Shown here piece by piece: positions 33,809 to 47,674 of a DNA stretch of 64,000 bases. How positions within the stretch are numbered: the first letter of the stretch is position 1; each line of letters opens with the position of its first letter. The stretch is from Hyaloscypha bicolor E. Its lineage: Eukaryota > Ascomycota > Leotiomycetes > Helotiales > Hyaloscyphaceae. The notes under the pieces are model-generated. The model did not search any database, had not been told where the DNA came from, and worked only from the letters and a program-made list of their open reading frames with translations. The position numbers were made by a program, and so were the translations under genes. The stretch lies in assembly GCF_002865645.1 (NCBI RefSeq), contig NW_020194588.1, forward strand, positions 1,036,092 to 1,100,091, in the 5' to 3' direction.

Positions 33809-34303
33809 TTATATTGTGTTCGTATTAATGAGGCGCTTGAGGGCGTTCAATGGCTTTGATTTCGTTATAGAGTCGGCAGAATTCGATTCTCCCTTGATCC
33901 ACTTGACTTCCGCGATCTCTCGTCGTTCGTACGCCTGGCAGAGGCACATTACGTCAATCATTAGGCGTTTCTCTCGAGTGGTGCCCAATTTGACAAGGCA
34001 TTCGTATAACGACTTCGAATCCGTACAGACGACTAGTGGTAGTTCCATTTCCAGTGCTCTATTAATTATAGATTTGACTGAAGCGCCCATATCAAAACCG
34101 TAAGCCATACCGTAGAGTTCCGAAGCTAGAACGCTTCTGGTAACTCTCTTGTATTTGGTGGAGGACCAGTGAATAATATTAGCGCGTCCAGTTCTATCTA
34201 CTAGAACTAGAACGTATCCGATTTGGGAGGAGAGATCTCTATTATTTGCGAACGAAGCGTCCGTAAAAACGATCAAACGTAAGGACTCCTTCGCTAGCTT
34301 CAC
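33809..34303 (-). pseudogene. Copia RNase H domain (3' end of pol)
   Basis: This is an open 164-codon frame. Motifs: VFTDASFANNRDLSSQIGY (first catalytic Asp), SSTKYKRVTRSVLASELYG (catalytic Glu) and VCTDSKSLYE (third Asp), then EVKWIKGES and ADSITK. These fit Ty1/Copia RNase H in order and spacing. The domain itself is intact, but the upstream RT frame is interrupted, so the polyprotein cannot be made from this copy. Confidence 0.9.
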
Positions 34304-36420
34304 GAATCTCAGTCCTCTGGCGGCATTCTCAATTTGCCATTAAATATGCTTATTAAGTGCTTTTACGTTAGTTTCCGAGGGTTCGATAGCTTGAGCGGCG
34401 ATTAACAGGTCATATAAAGCTTCTGGTTAACAGACTAACGCAATATACGCTCCTCTAGCGCGTTGGGCGATATATTGGTCCTTAATAGAGAGATTTTGAC
34501 GAATAGTACCCCTACTGCTTGTAGTAGTAGTATTCTTCGTGGAAACGGTTCGGAGGTTTTTACACTGGCGTTCCTGCATAAGAGTAATTCCAGTAATATC
34601 CGCATAAATAATACCTTTATTAAACTTAAGATCATAGTCAAAAGTAAGGGATTCACGCTCCTTAGCCAAGAACTTAGCCTCATAGAGCTTCAGTTACTCT
34701 GCCTTCGCAAAATCGTTAGTTCCGACAAATAAGGTATTATTAGTTTAAAGGCCAACGATTCCGAAGGATTGCTTGCTATAGAGGAGGCAAGAATTATAAG
34801 TCGACTATTCCATGGAAAGTTCATTAATATAGTAGGAATAGTAAGTCTTGAACCAGTAGTTCCCAGCTTCCGGTACGCCATATAGTGGTTTTACAACCTT
34901 TAGAATAGAATCGTCCTTTAGATTTAGCTCTCTAGCAAGCTCGTAAGGTGGGTTAACGTAGAAATTGCAATTAAGCAAGGTTATTAATTAGACATAAGCT
35001 TGCGAGATATTACGTAAATATAATTCCGTAGTATCTGTCATTATGGCAGCGATACTAAGGATAATTCTCTGGCTAATATATTAAATAATAGGTAATTGCA
35101 TTAATATCATATGTTTCTCACCGTTATTATAGGCTTGAACGACTAGTCTCGACTTCTTAAGCTCTCTCTCCGTACCCTTATTCTTAATCTCGTTAATGAA
35201 CCGGGAATTAAAGATACGTACTTCCTTTAGTACCTGAGATCTGGGAGTGACCTCAAATACACCCTTTTCCAGAAGGCTAGCGACTTTAACTTGACGGGAA
35301 TCCTCGTATAGTTCGTCGTCCTACAGGAATACCGTAATATCCGGGGTCTTGCGAGGGCGTCCTCTGCCACGCTTTAGTAGAATAGCAGGAATAACAGGAG
35401 AAATCATGCCTGCATTGCCTTTAGCCTCGCCGTTGGGTTCGGGAACAGGTTCAGGTTCGGGGTCATTAGTAATAACCTCAATATCCCCTATATAAAAGGG
35501 CTTTACGGAGGTTGAACGGAAGGTAGTATTGCCACGTAGTAGAGCTAGCACGCAGTCCTCCCCATTGACAGCTACTAGCTTATATGGTCCATCCTAACTA
35601 CCAGGTTAACCGGTATTCCCTTCGCGCCAAACGAGAACGTCCGAATTCAGGGGTAGTTCGTGGATATCAGTAATACTAGAACCATTTCGGGTATTTAAAG
35701 CGTTCGTAATTTGACATCTAGCTCAAAGCTTCTGAATTTCCACTATTGCCTTCTTAAGTACCGCCGATCGCTGTAATACAGTGGGCAATAGGGCGTCATA
35801 TTCGGTTATTCGAGGTAAAGCGCCGTAAACCAAAAGGGTTGGGACAATGCCGTCAGGTCCTGCAGAGTCATTAATGGCCTTGAAAGCCATTTGAAGTGCG
35901 GTATCCTTATTGATTCCGTCAACTTCGGCCGTAATAATAAGGTAGGCGCGTCGGATCAGGCCATAGTAGCGTTCTACGATTCCGACGGAGTTGTGAGCTT
36001 CTATAGAGACAATCTTGACCTTGGTTCCTATAGTATTTGCAAGCTAAGCGAACTCCTTGCTAGTAAACTGCTTTCCGGCGTCCGCTATAATCTAATCGGG
36101 AGGGCCTAAATAGTTATCAATCCAGTACTACTTAAGTGCGTCCCAGATATATATTGCACTAATATTCTGGAGCCATTAGCCGGCTTAATATCGAGTGCCT
36201 TTATTAATAACGTAAAGTATAGGCTTACCGGAAATATAGAAAATATTAACAATAATAAAGTAGTTAAAGCTAACGTCGTCTCTCAAGTTAAACTTGAATT
36301 ATCCGGGTAATCGGCCGTATTTCTGGTATTACTTATAGTACTTCATAAGGTACTTAAGGGCTTCCATATTAATATCGTGGCCTGCTTATTCTAGTATATT
36401 TCGGAGCTTACTAATAGATA
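34304..36420 (-). pseudogene. Copia integrase and reverse transcriptase, RIP-degraded
   Basis: Reading from the right: integrase core at about 36110-35800 with PDQIIADAGKQFTSKEFA (second Asp) and EAHNSVGIVERYYGLIRRAY (catalytic Glu). Then VYGALPRITEYDALLP, and a Copia-typical linker ending RGRGRPRK (35350). RT follows with KPLYGVPEAGNYW (34900-34860) and LKFNKGIIYADITG (34620). Stops appear mainly where W or Q codons are expected. Mutations become denser toward the right. Confidence 0.85.
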
Positions 36421-39354
36421 GATAACCAAAATAACGGTATAGATATCGTAATTCAACTTCTATAAGAAAGCAGGGATTATAAGTAAAGAATTCGGAAATA
36501 AAGCCTTATAGTATAGTATTCTAAAGCAGGAAAGAGTATCCGAAACATTATACTACAGATATATATTCTCCGGTAGAAGTAATAAGATAATTAGTAAAAT
36601 TATTAAAATAGATCTCTAGCTTATCTATATTGGCTAAGCTAAGCAAAAATAAAGTCTTTAAAGGCATAATATAGAATTATACTTACCTAATTAGTATACT
36701 TACTATTACAGATCTAATAGAAGATATAGATCTAATACTAAACTAGACATTAACTTGACCCTTAGTAGTTTTATTAAGTTCGACGCTATTATTAGTTTGC
36801 TAGAGAGTTTAAAATTAGTTAGAACTAGCGGTTAAATATTTAAAGGCTCCGGTATTAATTATAACTCCATAAAAGCGGTAAGTATTATATCTTAATATAC
36901 CATTAATTATAAAAGTCTAGGCATCTTCTATTAAAGGTTTAATAGGCTCTAATATATAGTTTTCGCCTATTATCTAATATATAAGGAAAAGGAAAGTAAG
37001 GTTATCTATAAGAGTATTAGCTATAGTTATTAGTAGAGTAGAAGTAATAGAAGCGGCTAAAAAGCTTTTAACTAAAGTAAAATAGAAATCTGAGTAGTAT
37101 TTCTCTTCTTTATCCATTTCTGCTAATAAAGCCTTAAAAGCATTATTTACTAGTTTATTCTTACTACCCTCATTACCCTCTTTACCTTTAGCTTTAGTAA
37201 TATATTATATATAAGTACTATTAAAGCATTTATTAAAGTTGCAGGTATTTCGGGATCTAAACTAATAAATATTTCTACCCCTAAAACGAGCCTTCTTAGC
37301 TTCTTATTTTTCCGATATATACTTCTATAAGTAACATTTAGGCTTCTTATATATAAAATACAACTTCGGAATATAATTATTATAATTATAGGGCTTGAAG
37401 TAGTTATTATAGATTCCGAAGTTGCGGCTGAATTTATATTAATAATTTCCGGAAAAATAATAGCTTAAAGGATTCTAAAAGTAGTATTATTAATTAGTAA
37501 AGAAGATTTCGGGATTAGCTTATTATTTGCTCTTATATATAGTAATAAATAACTAGAACTTATTAATAAATTAGCCGAGATTTATAAGAGAATCTGAGAT
37601 TATATATTTATATATCCGGAAGCCTTAGTAAAAGGTAATAATTTTATTATAAAGGAATTTGGTATTTCGCAAGTTAGATATAAAACTATACTATAGTTAA
37701 TATAGTTTGTTAATTAGTAGTTAAATAGTCTTAAAGGTTGTCTTTTCCGGGAATTTAGCTATTATAGAAGCTAATATAGTAGTATTCTATATATCTAAAT
37801 TTCGATATTTGAATTTAGGGCCTTTAAAGAAGCTATAAATATTAATATAAGCCTCTTTATATATATATTAAAAAAGCTAGTTACTATAGAAGTGGTTTTA
37901 AGCTAGTTCCTTTAGTATAATAAGAAAAGCTCGTATTAGTACCTCTTATAGAAGCTCTATATATTAGTAGATATTAAAGAAAATAATAAGTTTATAATTA
38001 AAATTACTATTAGATTCATTATATTTTTACTCTTTAATATAGATCTTAGTAACTTCCCTAATAAGTCTTATAATTAAAGGTAATTAAAAGATATTCGAAT
38101 ATAGTTGCAGTAATAGTAGTAGGGCTAGTAAAAGTAGTAAAGCTAGTAAAAGTATACTATTTGCTTCTAAAGCTTTTATACTAGTATATAAATCTAGTAG
38201 AGATATAGGATATAGAGGTAGAAATAATAATAGTAGTATAGAAATATTAAAGATAATAGATTCTAGGCACTTATTTTTAGTAAAGGTAATAAAGCCTAAT
38301 AGAATTAGTCCCTTAATTAGATCTAATCTAGCTACTAATAGATCCTTATTTATCTAGATATACTATATATCTTTCTTAATAATAGAAAGTAGAATAGTTA
38401 TAATAGTAAAAATACTAGTATTTTATTATATATATATACTGCCGCATTAAAAGACCTTATATAGATATAGTATCTCCGGGAGTTTAAGCTTATTAAAGTC
38501 TCCTTAATAGATAAAGTCCTTAAAGTTATATCTAAATAGCTTCTAAAGATTATTATTAACTATTTTATAGAGAATATATTAAAATAGCTTAATATTTAAG
38601 AACTCAGATATCTTATATACTATAGTGGTATCTAGATTAATTTTATATCTCTATTTTATTACTATTTCCTTGAAATTATTAGTTCCTATAGAAATAAAGT
38701 AATTGGATTAAACAAATTTAATAAAGGAATTATCCGCTATAGTAGGTTCCGCTATTATATATTCTATAGGCTTATATCTAGTTCAAAATATAGTAATTTA
38801 TAAGAAGAATAGATTTATAAAAAGAAAGATAGTTTATAAAATAGATAAATAGAAGTTATTATATTTGAGGTAAAAATTTCATCTATAATAAGAAATTTAG
38901 GAAGTGAAATTTAAGGAGTAAAATATTGAGATTTCGGGAGAATTTAATGGTTCTAAAGCTTAAAAGCCCCAGATATTCAGGTAGTTATAAGAAGAATAAT
39001 TTTTTATAAAAAAGATAGTTTTATAAAATAGTTAGATAGTTAAATAACTAACTATTTAGTAGTTAGTAAGAATTAGTATCTTTCCTTCTTATAGAACCGA
39101 ATTATAGGTAAAGGCGACTATTATTTCCCTCTTTTAATATAGCTTAGTCGGGCCTTAATAAGATCAAATATCTTTCCCTTCCTATAAAACCGAATTATAG
39201 GTAAAGATAATTAATAGTTATTTCCTCTTTAATATAGAATAATAGCTTTACTCTTAAGGAACCGAATCTTAAGTAAGTATAGCTTAATTCTTCTTACTAT
39301 TTAATCTATATATATAAAACAGATCTTATTCTAATCTAAATATAAACTAATTAG
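36421..39354 (-). pseudogene. Copia gag and protease region, heavily RIP-degraded
   Basis: The minus-strand frame still shows a mutated CCHC zinc-knuckle-like stretch near 37300-37370 (YFIYKKPKCYL) and charged gag-like sequence to about 38.7 kb. The rest is too AT-shifted to translate with confidence. The 5' untranslated part lies next to the LTR at 39355. Confidence 0.6.
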
Positions 39355-39625
39355 TATTAGTTTACTAGAAATATATAGTATTATTATATAGTCGTGAAAT
39401 ACTAATTATATAAGATTAGTAAAGTTATTATTATTTTAAAGTAGGGATTATAGTATTATAGTATTAATATATAATCCCTAAATCTACTAAGCCTAAAGAA
39501 GTCTAGTCTACTAGTCGAGCTACTAATAGAATATAAGATTACATAACTATATTCCGTATCCCATATTCTATTACCTATATCCCGTTACTATATATATAAC
39601 TTCTAAAGAAATAGCTATACTAATA
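39355..39625 (-). repeat. Copia 5' LTR, 271 bp, heavily RIP-mutated
   Basis: Same length as 33301-33571 and alignable throughout. The CG- and CA-containing words of the partner are TA-shifted here, for example CACGTAGTCGTGG to TATATAGTCGTGA. Confidence 0.9.
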
Positions 39626-39630
39626 GTAAT
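39626..39630. repeat. Copia target duplication, right (GTAAT)
   Basis: Matches 33296-33300 exactly. Confidence 0.85.
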
Positions 39631-39855
39631 TAATAAGTATTAATATTATAAATTAGAAAACTTTTATTAAATTTATAAAGAATTTTATTTTAGATTTAAA
39701 AAAACTATTATAATAATATTTTTACTAAATTTAAGAATATTAAATAATAATTAGATTAAAATATTTAAAACTTTAGATTTTATTTAAATAGTTTATTAAA
39801 TAATTTAAAATTTATAAATTTATTATAAAAATAATATAATTTATTTAATAGCTTA

Positions 39856-39966
39856 TATTATAGTAAATACAGGTATATATAATATAATATTAATAATTCG
39901 AGCTAAAGACTCGAATATACTTAGTAAATTAAGTAAATACAGATTATATAATACTAATATATAATA
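39856..39966 (+). repeat. 111-bp LTR, left
   Basis: Aligns without gaps to 47675-47785. The differences are transitions, for example CAGG versus AAGT near the start and GACTCGAA versus GCCCGGA in the middle. Confidence 0.8.
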
Positions 39967-41089
39967 TATATACCCTTTAAAAAAGAAGCTACTATATAGT
40001 TCTTTATACTTTACTTTTATATATAGGCTAATTTTATAAAAAAACAGAAAATCAAATAAATTTTATTTAAAAAGCCTAAAAATAGTATAATTTCATTTAT
40101 TTCATCTAAAAGTACTAAAATAATACCCTATTTCACTTCTTCTTTCTAATTAAATAATTTTACCGGGTTACTTTTATACTAAAAATAGACTTATTTACTT
40201 TCTCTAGTAAGATATACCCTATTTCTTATAATACTAGCTATATATATCTTATTTAATTTAATTTGCTTTAGTATAGAAGTATATAGTTAATTAATATAAG
40301 AACTAGAGGGCTTTGGATTTAATAAGAAGGCAGAAGAAGGTTTTATTAATATTAATAAAGCTCTAGCTTTCTATTATATAACTAGCTTATAAATTATTAC
40401 TTATTTTTTATTTACCTTACTAATTAATTAAGCTTTTATTAAAGTAATTAATAAAGTATTAAAAGCTAGCTTAATCTATAGATTAAATATATTCTAGGCT
40501 ATTAAAATAATATAATATTCGGATATAAAATCGATATACCGGGCTAATTAAATACAGATTATTAGGTATTCTAAAATATATATACTATTATATATTTGCT
40601 AGTATATAAAATAGGTTCTATTAATCTAATTTAGAGTATTAGAAGCAAATATCTTAAATTAATTAATAAAAGCTTAGTAAATAGTATCTAGAGATACTTT
40701 CTTTATTAAAAAACGCCTCTATAAATCAAATAGTTCTATAGTTTACTAAATTAAGACTAAATTATAAAAATAGTATTTCTACTATTTATTTATATAAATA
40801 TCTTCTCTACTTAAGTATAAAGTATTAATAAAGCTAAAGATATTATAATAAATAGGGAATTTGCCCTTATAGCCTATAAAATCGGGTAAGTATATATAAA
40901 AAGAAGAATTAAATAGACTAATAGTTTCGAGTTTAGACTTAATTTAATATTTATAAAAAATATAAAAATATTTATAGGATTTATAGAATTTATAAAGTTT
41001 ATAGAATAGAAATAGAGGAGGCTATTAATATAATATAAGAGAGAGCTATTATTTATTAGTAAAAGTAAAGATAAGAGATATATTTTCTC

Positions 41090-41349
41090 TATTATAGTTA
41101 TTATAATATATAGTATTAGTAGAAGTTAGATTAGAGCTAGAGAGATATCTAGTATCTAAGCGAGATATTTATAATTACCTAATTATTATATATAACCCCG
41201 AGCTTAAACTAGTATATAGGCTCATATATAGCTTATAATTATTTAGATCCGAGGCTCTTTCGGAATTCTTTTTTCTTTTTAGCTTTAAATTATTGAAATA
41301 GAAATAGTTTAATTATATTTTCCAGGCCCTAAATCTTATATTTATAATA
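41090..41349 (+). repeat. Gypsy-2 5' LTR, 260 bp
   Basis: Aligns to 46959-47218 across its whole length, including the unmutated block GATCCGAGGCTCTTTCGGAA. Confidence 0.88.
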
Positions 41350-41449
41350 TAATTTAAAGCTTATTTATTTCTTAATTCTATAGAGGATTTAAATAATATT
41401 TATCTAATTAGTTTTTAATAAATATAGATATAATATACTATAGTTATTC

Positions 41450-44400
41450 CCGAACCGGTTAACTAATATTAGAATAAAAGAAAGCCCTAGAATAACTAGA
41501 TAAAAAAGCCCTAAACTAGCCAGATAAGCAAATAGGCTAGTAATTTTATTACTAAATAAAGATCTATAAGAAAGTAAGTTCCGAAATAACTAGGCAAGTT
41601 AGAAGAAGCTATAGTATAAGATGCTACTAGTATATTACTAGAAAATAAACTAGAGCTTTTTATTAAGTTTTCTAATAAGTTCGAGTATCTCGTTAATATT
41701 TATAGTAAAAGAAATACTTTCTTCTAGAAAGTAGAAAAAGAAAAAAAACTTGCCTTATTAAAAGTAAAGTTCTAAGAATTATTTTAAAACCTAAAGGCTT
41801 TATATAAAGAAATTATTAAGCTAATTCTAAAAACGCGCGATATTTTTACTTATAGTAAGAATTATTATAATTAGCTAAAAGAAATTAAGTAAGCCCTATA
41901 AAAGAATAAAGCTATTATTAAGAAGCTTATTATATAGCCTATTAAAATAACCGGTTTTTCTATTCTAGAAAGTAAATATTTAATTAAATTTTCTAACTTT
42001 TCTATTTTTAAAAATATAATTAAAAATAGTATTATTTTTAATAATTAGTTAGTTTAGATTAAGAATAAGCTTTATAGTAATTCTAATACCTATTAGATAA
42101 AGAATCTCAAGATTATTTATATATTCGGCTATATAAATAGCTATATTCTTATACTAATTTCTTTTTACCTGAACTAAAATAGTTAATATATATATAAAAC
42201 TATTAGAAAATTATATATTTATTTAGAGAAGCTATATAGTAACCTAAATAAGAAGTATAATATTTAGTAAGCGTTCAAGAAGCTATTTATAAAAAAGAGC
42301 CAGATTTTTTAGAAGTTCTATATTTTATTTCTAAGATATATAATAGATAGAAATATTAATTTATAGAACCTTAAGAATAACCTAAATAACAAGCTTATCT
42401 AGAAGCTCTAAAAGACTATAGCTATATATTATAATAATCCGGCTATTTATATTATAAAGTTTATATAATATTATATTATAAATAACTAGTAAATCCGAGC
42501 TTACTATAAAAAGAAAGAATAGATATTTAAAAAAGCTAATAAAGACATAAATAAGCCAAATCTAGAAAGCGCCTCTTATATAAAGCCTGCTTTTAAAACT
42601 CTAGTAATAAATAAATCTATTATTCTAAAGCCCGAATTCTTAGATTTTAAGTATTATAATTATAATAGATTTAGTTATATATCTAGAAACTATTTAGAGC
42701 CTAAAATAGAATATATAAAGTAAGTTTTAGTAGCTAAGCTAATAGTATTTACTATAAGTAAGCTATTTAAGAATATAGAATAAGGAAATAAGAATTCCTA
42801 AAAAAAAGTTTTCTTTTTAGAACTATATTATATAAATATAATAGAAGTTAATTTGAGCTAGTTATTAGAAAATAAAGTATTTATACTTTCTTATATAATT
42901 AGTAATAATAAATTAGATATTAAAACTTCTTTTTTTATTAATACTAGAATAAATAAATATACTTTTATTAATTCTAAGTTTATAAGAATAATTAAATAAT
43001 TTCTAGATATTAAGCCTATTTAATTAGTATTATTCTATAATATAAGGGAATTTAATAGTAAGTAGGCCGCGCTTATTACTTACTATATTAAGCTTATACT
43101 TTTAATTAATAGATAAAAGGTTCTAGTACTTATACTAGTTATAGGGCTAGATAAATATAATATAATTTTGGGATAATAGTAGTTTATAAATACTAGTATT
43201 CTAATTAATTATAAGAATAAAAAATTAATCTAGCTAGATAATTAGCCTAGAAAAAAGAATTAGAATAAGGTTCTAACTATTATATATAAGAACTTAAAAC
43301 CTGAGAAAAGTAACTAGTATTAAAAAGATATAAATATAAAGAAATAAAGTTATAGCTATAAATAAGTTTTAGAGACCTTAGCTTATAAAGAGAAAACTTC
43401 TTTATTCTTTTTCTAAGCCGGGCTTAAAAAGCTATATATAGTAAAAGAATTAAACTTAATACTATAGAGAAATATAAGTGGCTTTAGGAAATATAAAAGT
43501 TTCTTTTAAGCTAGAAATAAGAATATTAAAACTATACTATTTAAAGGAAAGCTATAAGATTTAGTTAAGGCCCTTAATTAATATTATAGGTATCTTACTA
43601 GCCGCTTTCTAGATAAACTTATAGAAAAAGAAGAATTTTTTCTTTATAATATTATTTTTTGAGATTAATAAAGAGCTAGAATTATAATAAAAGAACGAGT
43701 TTATTTCGGGCAAGTAATAGCTAGAAGAGACAAAGCTATAGTAGTTAGTAAAAGTCTTACTAGAAGAGTTTAAGGATTTTATAAATATTTTCTTAAAAAA
43801 AGTATTAAATATTTTATTTCTATATTAATTATATAACTATAAAATTCAGATTAATAATTCTAAAGGCCTAGAGAGCCTAGGGTATTTCCCGCTTTATTAA
43901 TAATTAACTTATAAGCTATAAAAGATCAAGTACTTTCTTAAAGAAAATCTCTAATAGGGCTTTATTAATTCAAGCTAGTTTCCTTTTATATCTTTAATTC
44001 TCTTTATAAAAAAGGCTAATAAAGCTCTTTAATTCTATATTAATTATTATAAGCTAAATAACTTAATATAAAAGAACTATTATTCTCTTTCTCTTATTTA
44101 CGAGATTCTTATATAGCTAGCTTAAGCTAAGGTTTATATAAAGCTAGATATTTAGTAAGTATTTTATTAGATTTAAATAAATTCAGAATTAGAAGAACTT
44201 ATAATATTTTATATAAGATATAGAGCTTATAAATATAAGGTTCTTTAGGAAAGCCTAACTAATAGCCCTATTATATATTAGAGATATATAAATAATATTC
44301 TTTTTAATTACCTTAATATTTTTTATATAGTTTATTTAAATAATATTCTAATTTATTTAAATAATTCCCTGAAATATAAAAACTATATATAAAAGATTCT

Positions 44401-46800
44401 TTAATAATTGCGGGATATTAGCTTCTAAGTAAATATTAAGAAATTAGAGTTTAAAATTATTTATATAAAGTATCTAGACTTTATTATCTTTACTAGAGGT
44501 ATTAAAGTAAATTCAGATAAGATAGAAGTTATTAAGAACTAGTAATTACTAAAAATAATTAAAGAAATATAAGGCTTTTTAGGTTTTTATAACTTTTATT
44601 AGTATTTTATTATAAAATATAGCCGTATAATAAAGCCTCTAATAGCTCTAATATATAAGAGAGTTTTATTTAAATAAATAAATTAGTATTAAAAAGGTTT
44701 TACTAAGCTAAAATAAGCTATACTTTTAGTACTAATTCTATATTACTATAACCCGAACTTCTTTATTATAATTAAGACAAATATATTAAATAAAGTTATA
44801 GTCGATATTTTCTTATAATAAGATTTCTAGATAGAACTCTAGTATCTAGTAGTATTCTTCTCTAAAACTATATAATTAATAGAGCTAAATTATAATATTT
44901 ATAATAAAGAGATATTTGCTATTATTTTTTCTTTAACTAAATAGTAAATAGAGCTAGAAGGCCTATAAGAGATACTCTTTATAATTTATTTAGACTATTA
45001 AGCCTTTAAGTATTTTATAACTATAAAGAAGCTTTTAGTAAAATAAGCTTACTAAATAAAGTATTTTTTCTATTATTATTTTAAATATATATATTAAATA
45101 AATAAGTTAAATAAATAAGCAAATACTTTAAATAGAAAATATAAGAATATAATTATCTAGAATAAGATAATAGTAGCTTATTAAACCCAAATTCTTTTCT
45201 TATAATAAAAGATTAATAATAATATTATATGGGATCTCTAGTTAGCTCTAATTAAGGCCTTTATAAGTCCGGCTTAAGAAGAAATCTAGTATAATAGTAT
45301 TTAGCTAATAAATAAGCTATTAAGTAAGAACCGAGAATTATTAAAGCTAGAAGAGCTATAGAATAAAGTAAGAAATAAGAAGGAAGATATTTGAATATTA
45401 TAAAATAGCCTCTTTTTATAATATAGTAAACTATTTATATTTAATAATATAATAATATCTGAGATATTTTTATATATTACTTTTATTTAGAAAATATATA
45501 TATAGTTTCTAATAGAATATCTAGAATAAACTAAGCTTTAATAGCTTCTTTAAGCCCGCTATTACTAGCTAGACTAAGATATAAATATTAATTAGTATAG
45601 AGATAATTATTATATTTACTAATAATTTTATATTTCTAGAAATAAGAAGCTAGAGCTCTTATATTTATTACTAGTTTCTAATTACCTCTAGTAATATATA
45701 TTAGTAAATTTTAAGAAGTATTTAGAGAATAGAAATAAATATAATATAATAGTAATCTTTATTAATTATCTAGGCAAGTGCCTTATTATAATTCCTATCT
45801 AAAATATAGTAATAGCTAAAAAGTTAGTATTTCTATTTCTTACTTATATAGTTTACTAAATTAGTATTCTAGAGACTATAATATCTAATTAAGGCCTCTA
45901 GTTTATATTAGATTTCTGGAGCGAGTTCTATAAATATATTAGTATAAAGTTTAAGTTATTAATTACTAACTATTCCTAAACTAATAGCTAGATAGAGATT
46001 ATTAACTAGTACTTTAACTAATAATTATATTTCTATATAAATTACTACTAGAATAATTGAGACAAATAAGTAGTAATAATTAATTACTAGTAAATAGCTC
46101 TAATTTATAAAACTATAGCCTAATTCCTGTTTCTTATAGAAAAGAATTATAAATTACAGATATTATTTAATTAGAAAACTTAAGTATAATTAGATATCTT
46201 AAAGAAAGAGCTAAATAAATAGAAGGTAAAGGCCCTAGTAATATAGCTTTATAAATTATAGTAAAAGATATAAAAAAATATAATATAAGTATAAAAATAT
46301 TATATTATTTAAGCTAATAAATATTATTAACTAGTAGATTTTAGAGTAAGAAATAAAATATAAATTACTATTAAATACTAGAAGAATAATTATTCGAGCT
46401 ATAAGCTAGCTTACTAAATAAAAGAATTATATAAAATCCTGAAATAAATAAGATATTTTTTTAGGCTTAAGTTTCCGGAATTAATAAAAATATATTTAGT
46501 ATTTTATATAAAGAAGCTATATAAAGATTCAGATAACTCCTTTCCCGAATAAGTAAATTCGGAGTCTTTACTATTAGAACTATAAGATAAGGAAATAAAA
46601 TATAAAGTTTAAGAGATATAAGTAATAAAACTACTTTATAGGAAGCTAAAGTATTAAGTCTAATAAAAAGAATAAGATCTAGATCCGGAATAGTATTTTG
46701 CTTTCTTATTAAGTAATAGTACTCTAGCTTTTTAGAGCTTCTATAATAAAAACCCCAAATAGCTAGAACTACCCTAGAATCTCTTTTATTAGTTAAACTA
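41450..46800 (+). pseudogene. Gypsy-2 gag-pol with chromodomain, RIP-degraded
   Basis: One + frame, broken mainly by TAG/TAA at Q/W sites. The gag has a coiled N-terminus and a mutated zinc knuckle at 42640-42700 (YYNYNRFSYISRNYLEP, where the Cys and His of CYNCGRFGHISRDC became Tyr). Protease lies near 42890-43200 (FFINTRINKY for the DTGA site). RT has LDI*QVFY at 44140 and YLNNILIYLNN at 44330 (YLDD to YLNN). RNase H is at about 44765 (IIKTNILNKVI). Integrase has SN*GLQFI at 45890 and IEIINQYF at 45990. A chromodomain-like end lies at 46640-46790 (DLDPEQYFAFLLSNS). This is the chromovirus lineage, whose chromodomain directs insertion to heterochromatin. Confidence 0.85.
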
Positions 46801-46854
46801 TACTAAGAATAATATATTACCGTAATTATATAATACAGATAGAAATTCTTTAAA

Positions 46855-46890
46855 GTTATATATAAAAGGCCCTAGCCTTTAATATATAAT
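46855..46890. repeat. 36-bp palindrome (Gypsy-2 3' UTR)
   Basis: RIP-changed arms GTTATATA and ATATATAAT-like, around the core AAAGGCCCTAGCCTTT. Exactly 36 bp. It lies about 70 bp upstream of the 3' LTR. Confidence 0.7.
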
Positions 46891-46958
46891 CTATAATTTG
46901 GAAATTTAATAGGGATTTCCGAAACTCGAAAATGAGCTTATTTTAAGGAAGAGAATAA

Positions 46959-47218
46959 TATTATAGTTATTATAATATATGGTACTAGTAGGAGTTAAAT
47001 TAGAGCTAGAGAAATATCTAGTATCTAAGTAAGGTATTTATAATTACCTAATTATTATATATAACTCCGAGCTTAAGCTAGTATATAGGCCTATATATAG
47101 CTTATAATTATTTAGATCCGAGGCTCTTTCGGAATTCTTTTTTCTTTTTAGCTTTAAATTATTGAAATAGAAATAGTTTAATTATACTTTCTAGGCTCTA
47201 GATTTTATATTTGTAATA
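46959..47218 (+). repeat. Gypsy-2 3' LTR, 260 bp
   Basis: Partner of 41090-41349. It keeps a few less-mutated positions (GGTACTAGTAGG versus AGTATTAGTAGA). Confidence 0.88.
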
Positions 47219-47497
47219 CCTTTATTAATTTAGAATATTCTCTAATACTAATTAGATTATTAGTATTAGATTAAGCTTAAAGGTTCTTATAATTAATGAA
47301 TTAATTATTAATTAGATAGTCTCTAGCTACTAGTAGCTAAATTTATTATCTATATATTATAGAGTCTGGATTTTAATTTCTATTAGTAATAGTTAGTATT
47401 TTATAGGGCCTGCTTTTTATAAAATAGAAGAAATTATTAGTTAGTATTTAAAGGCCTTTTCTTTAGATATAGTAAAAGCTTTTAAGGCTATAGTATT

Positions 47498-47531
47498 AAT
47501 AATTTTAATAATTTTAATAATTTTAATAATT
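47498..47531 (+). repeat. 9-bp AATAATTTT tandem repeat
   Basis: Nearly four tandem units of AATAATTTT in the interior of the 111-bp-LTR element. Confidence 0.7.
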
Positions 47532-47674
47532 CTAGTTTAATAAATATTAACTAGCTTACTTAAAAGATTAAATCAGACTATTAGATAGGCTATAATAGGC
47601 TTATAGAGTAAAGTAATAATAAATAAAACTATAACGGGTTTTAAATAACTTAAATTAAAGATATTACTACTACT

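Larger units (their letters stand above)
33301..39625 (-). mobile_element. Ty1/Copia LTR retrotransposon, 6.3 kb, unevenly RIP-mutated
   Basis: Complete element: two 271-bp LTRs, a 5-bp target duplication GTAAT, and Copia domain order on the minus strand. Gag with a zinc knuckle lies at about 37.3 kb, integrase at about 36.3-35.7 kb, the GRGRPRK linker at 35.35-35.5 kb, RT at about 35.0-34.4 kb and RNase H at 34.3-33.8 kb. The 5' LTR is therefore 39355-39625. The left 2.7 kb (3' LTR, RNase H, RT) keeps moderate GC and long open frames. The right 3.4 kb, including the 5' LTR, is strongly AT-shifted. The 36-bp palindrome sits in the 3' untranslated region. Confidence 0.92.
41090..47218 (+). mobile_element. 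Ty3/Gypsy (chromovirus) retrotransposon, 6.1 kb, RIP-degraded
   Basis: 260-bp LTRs at 41090-41349 and 46959-47218 flank gag-pol on the + strand. A purine tract (AAGGAAGAGAATAA) precedes the 3' LTR. The target duplication is not clear, possibly hidden by RIP. It is nested in the 111-bp-LTR element, so it is the younger insertion. Between pol and the 3' LTR lies a mutated copy of the 36-bp palindrome. Confidence 0.88.
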
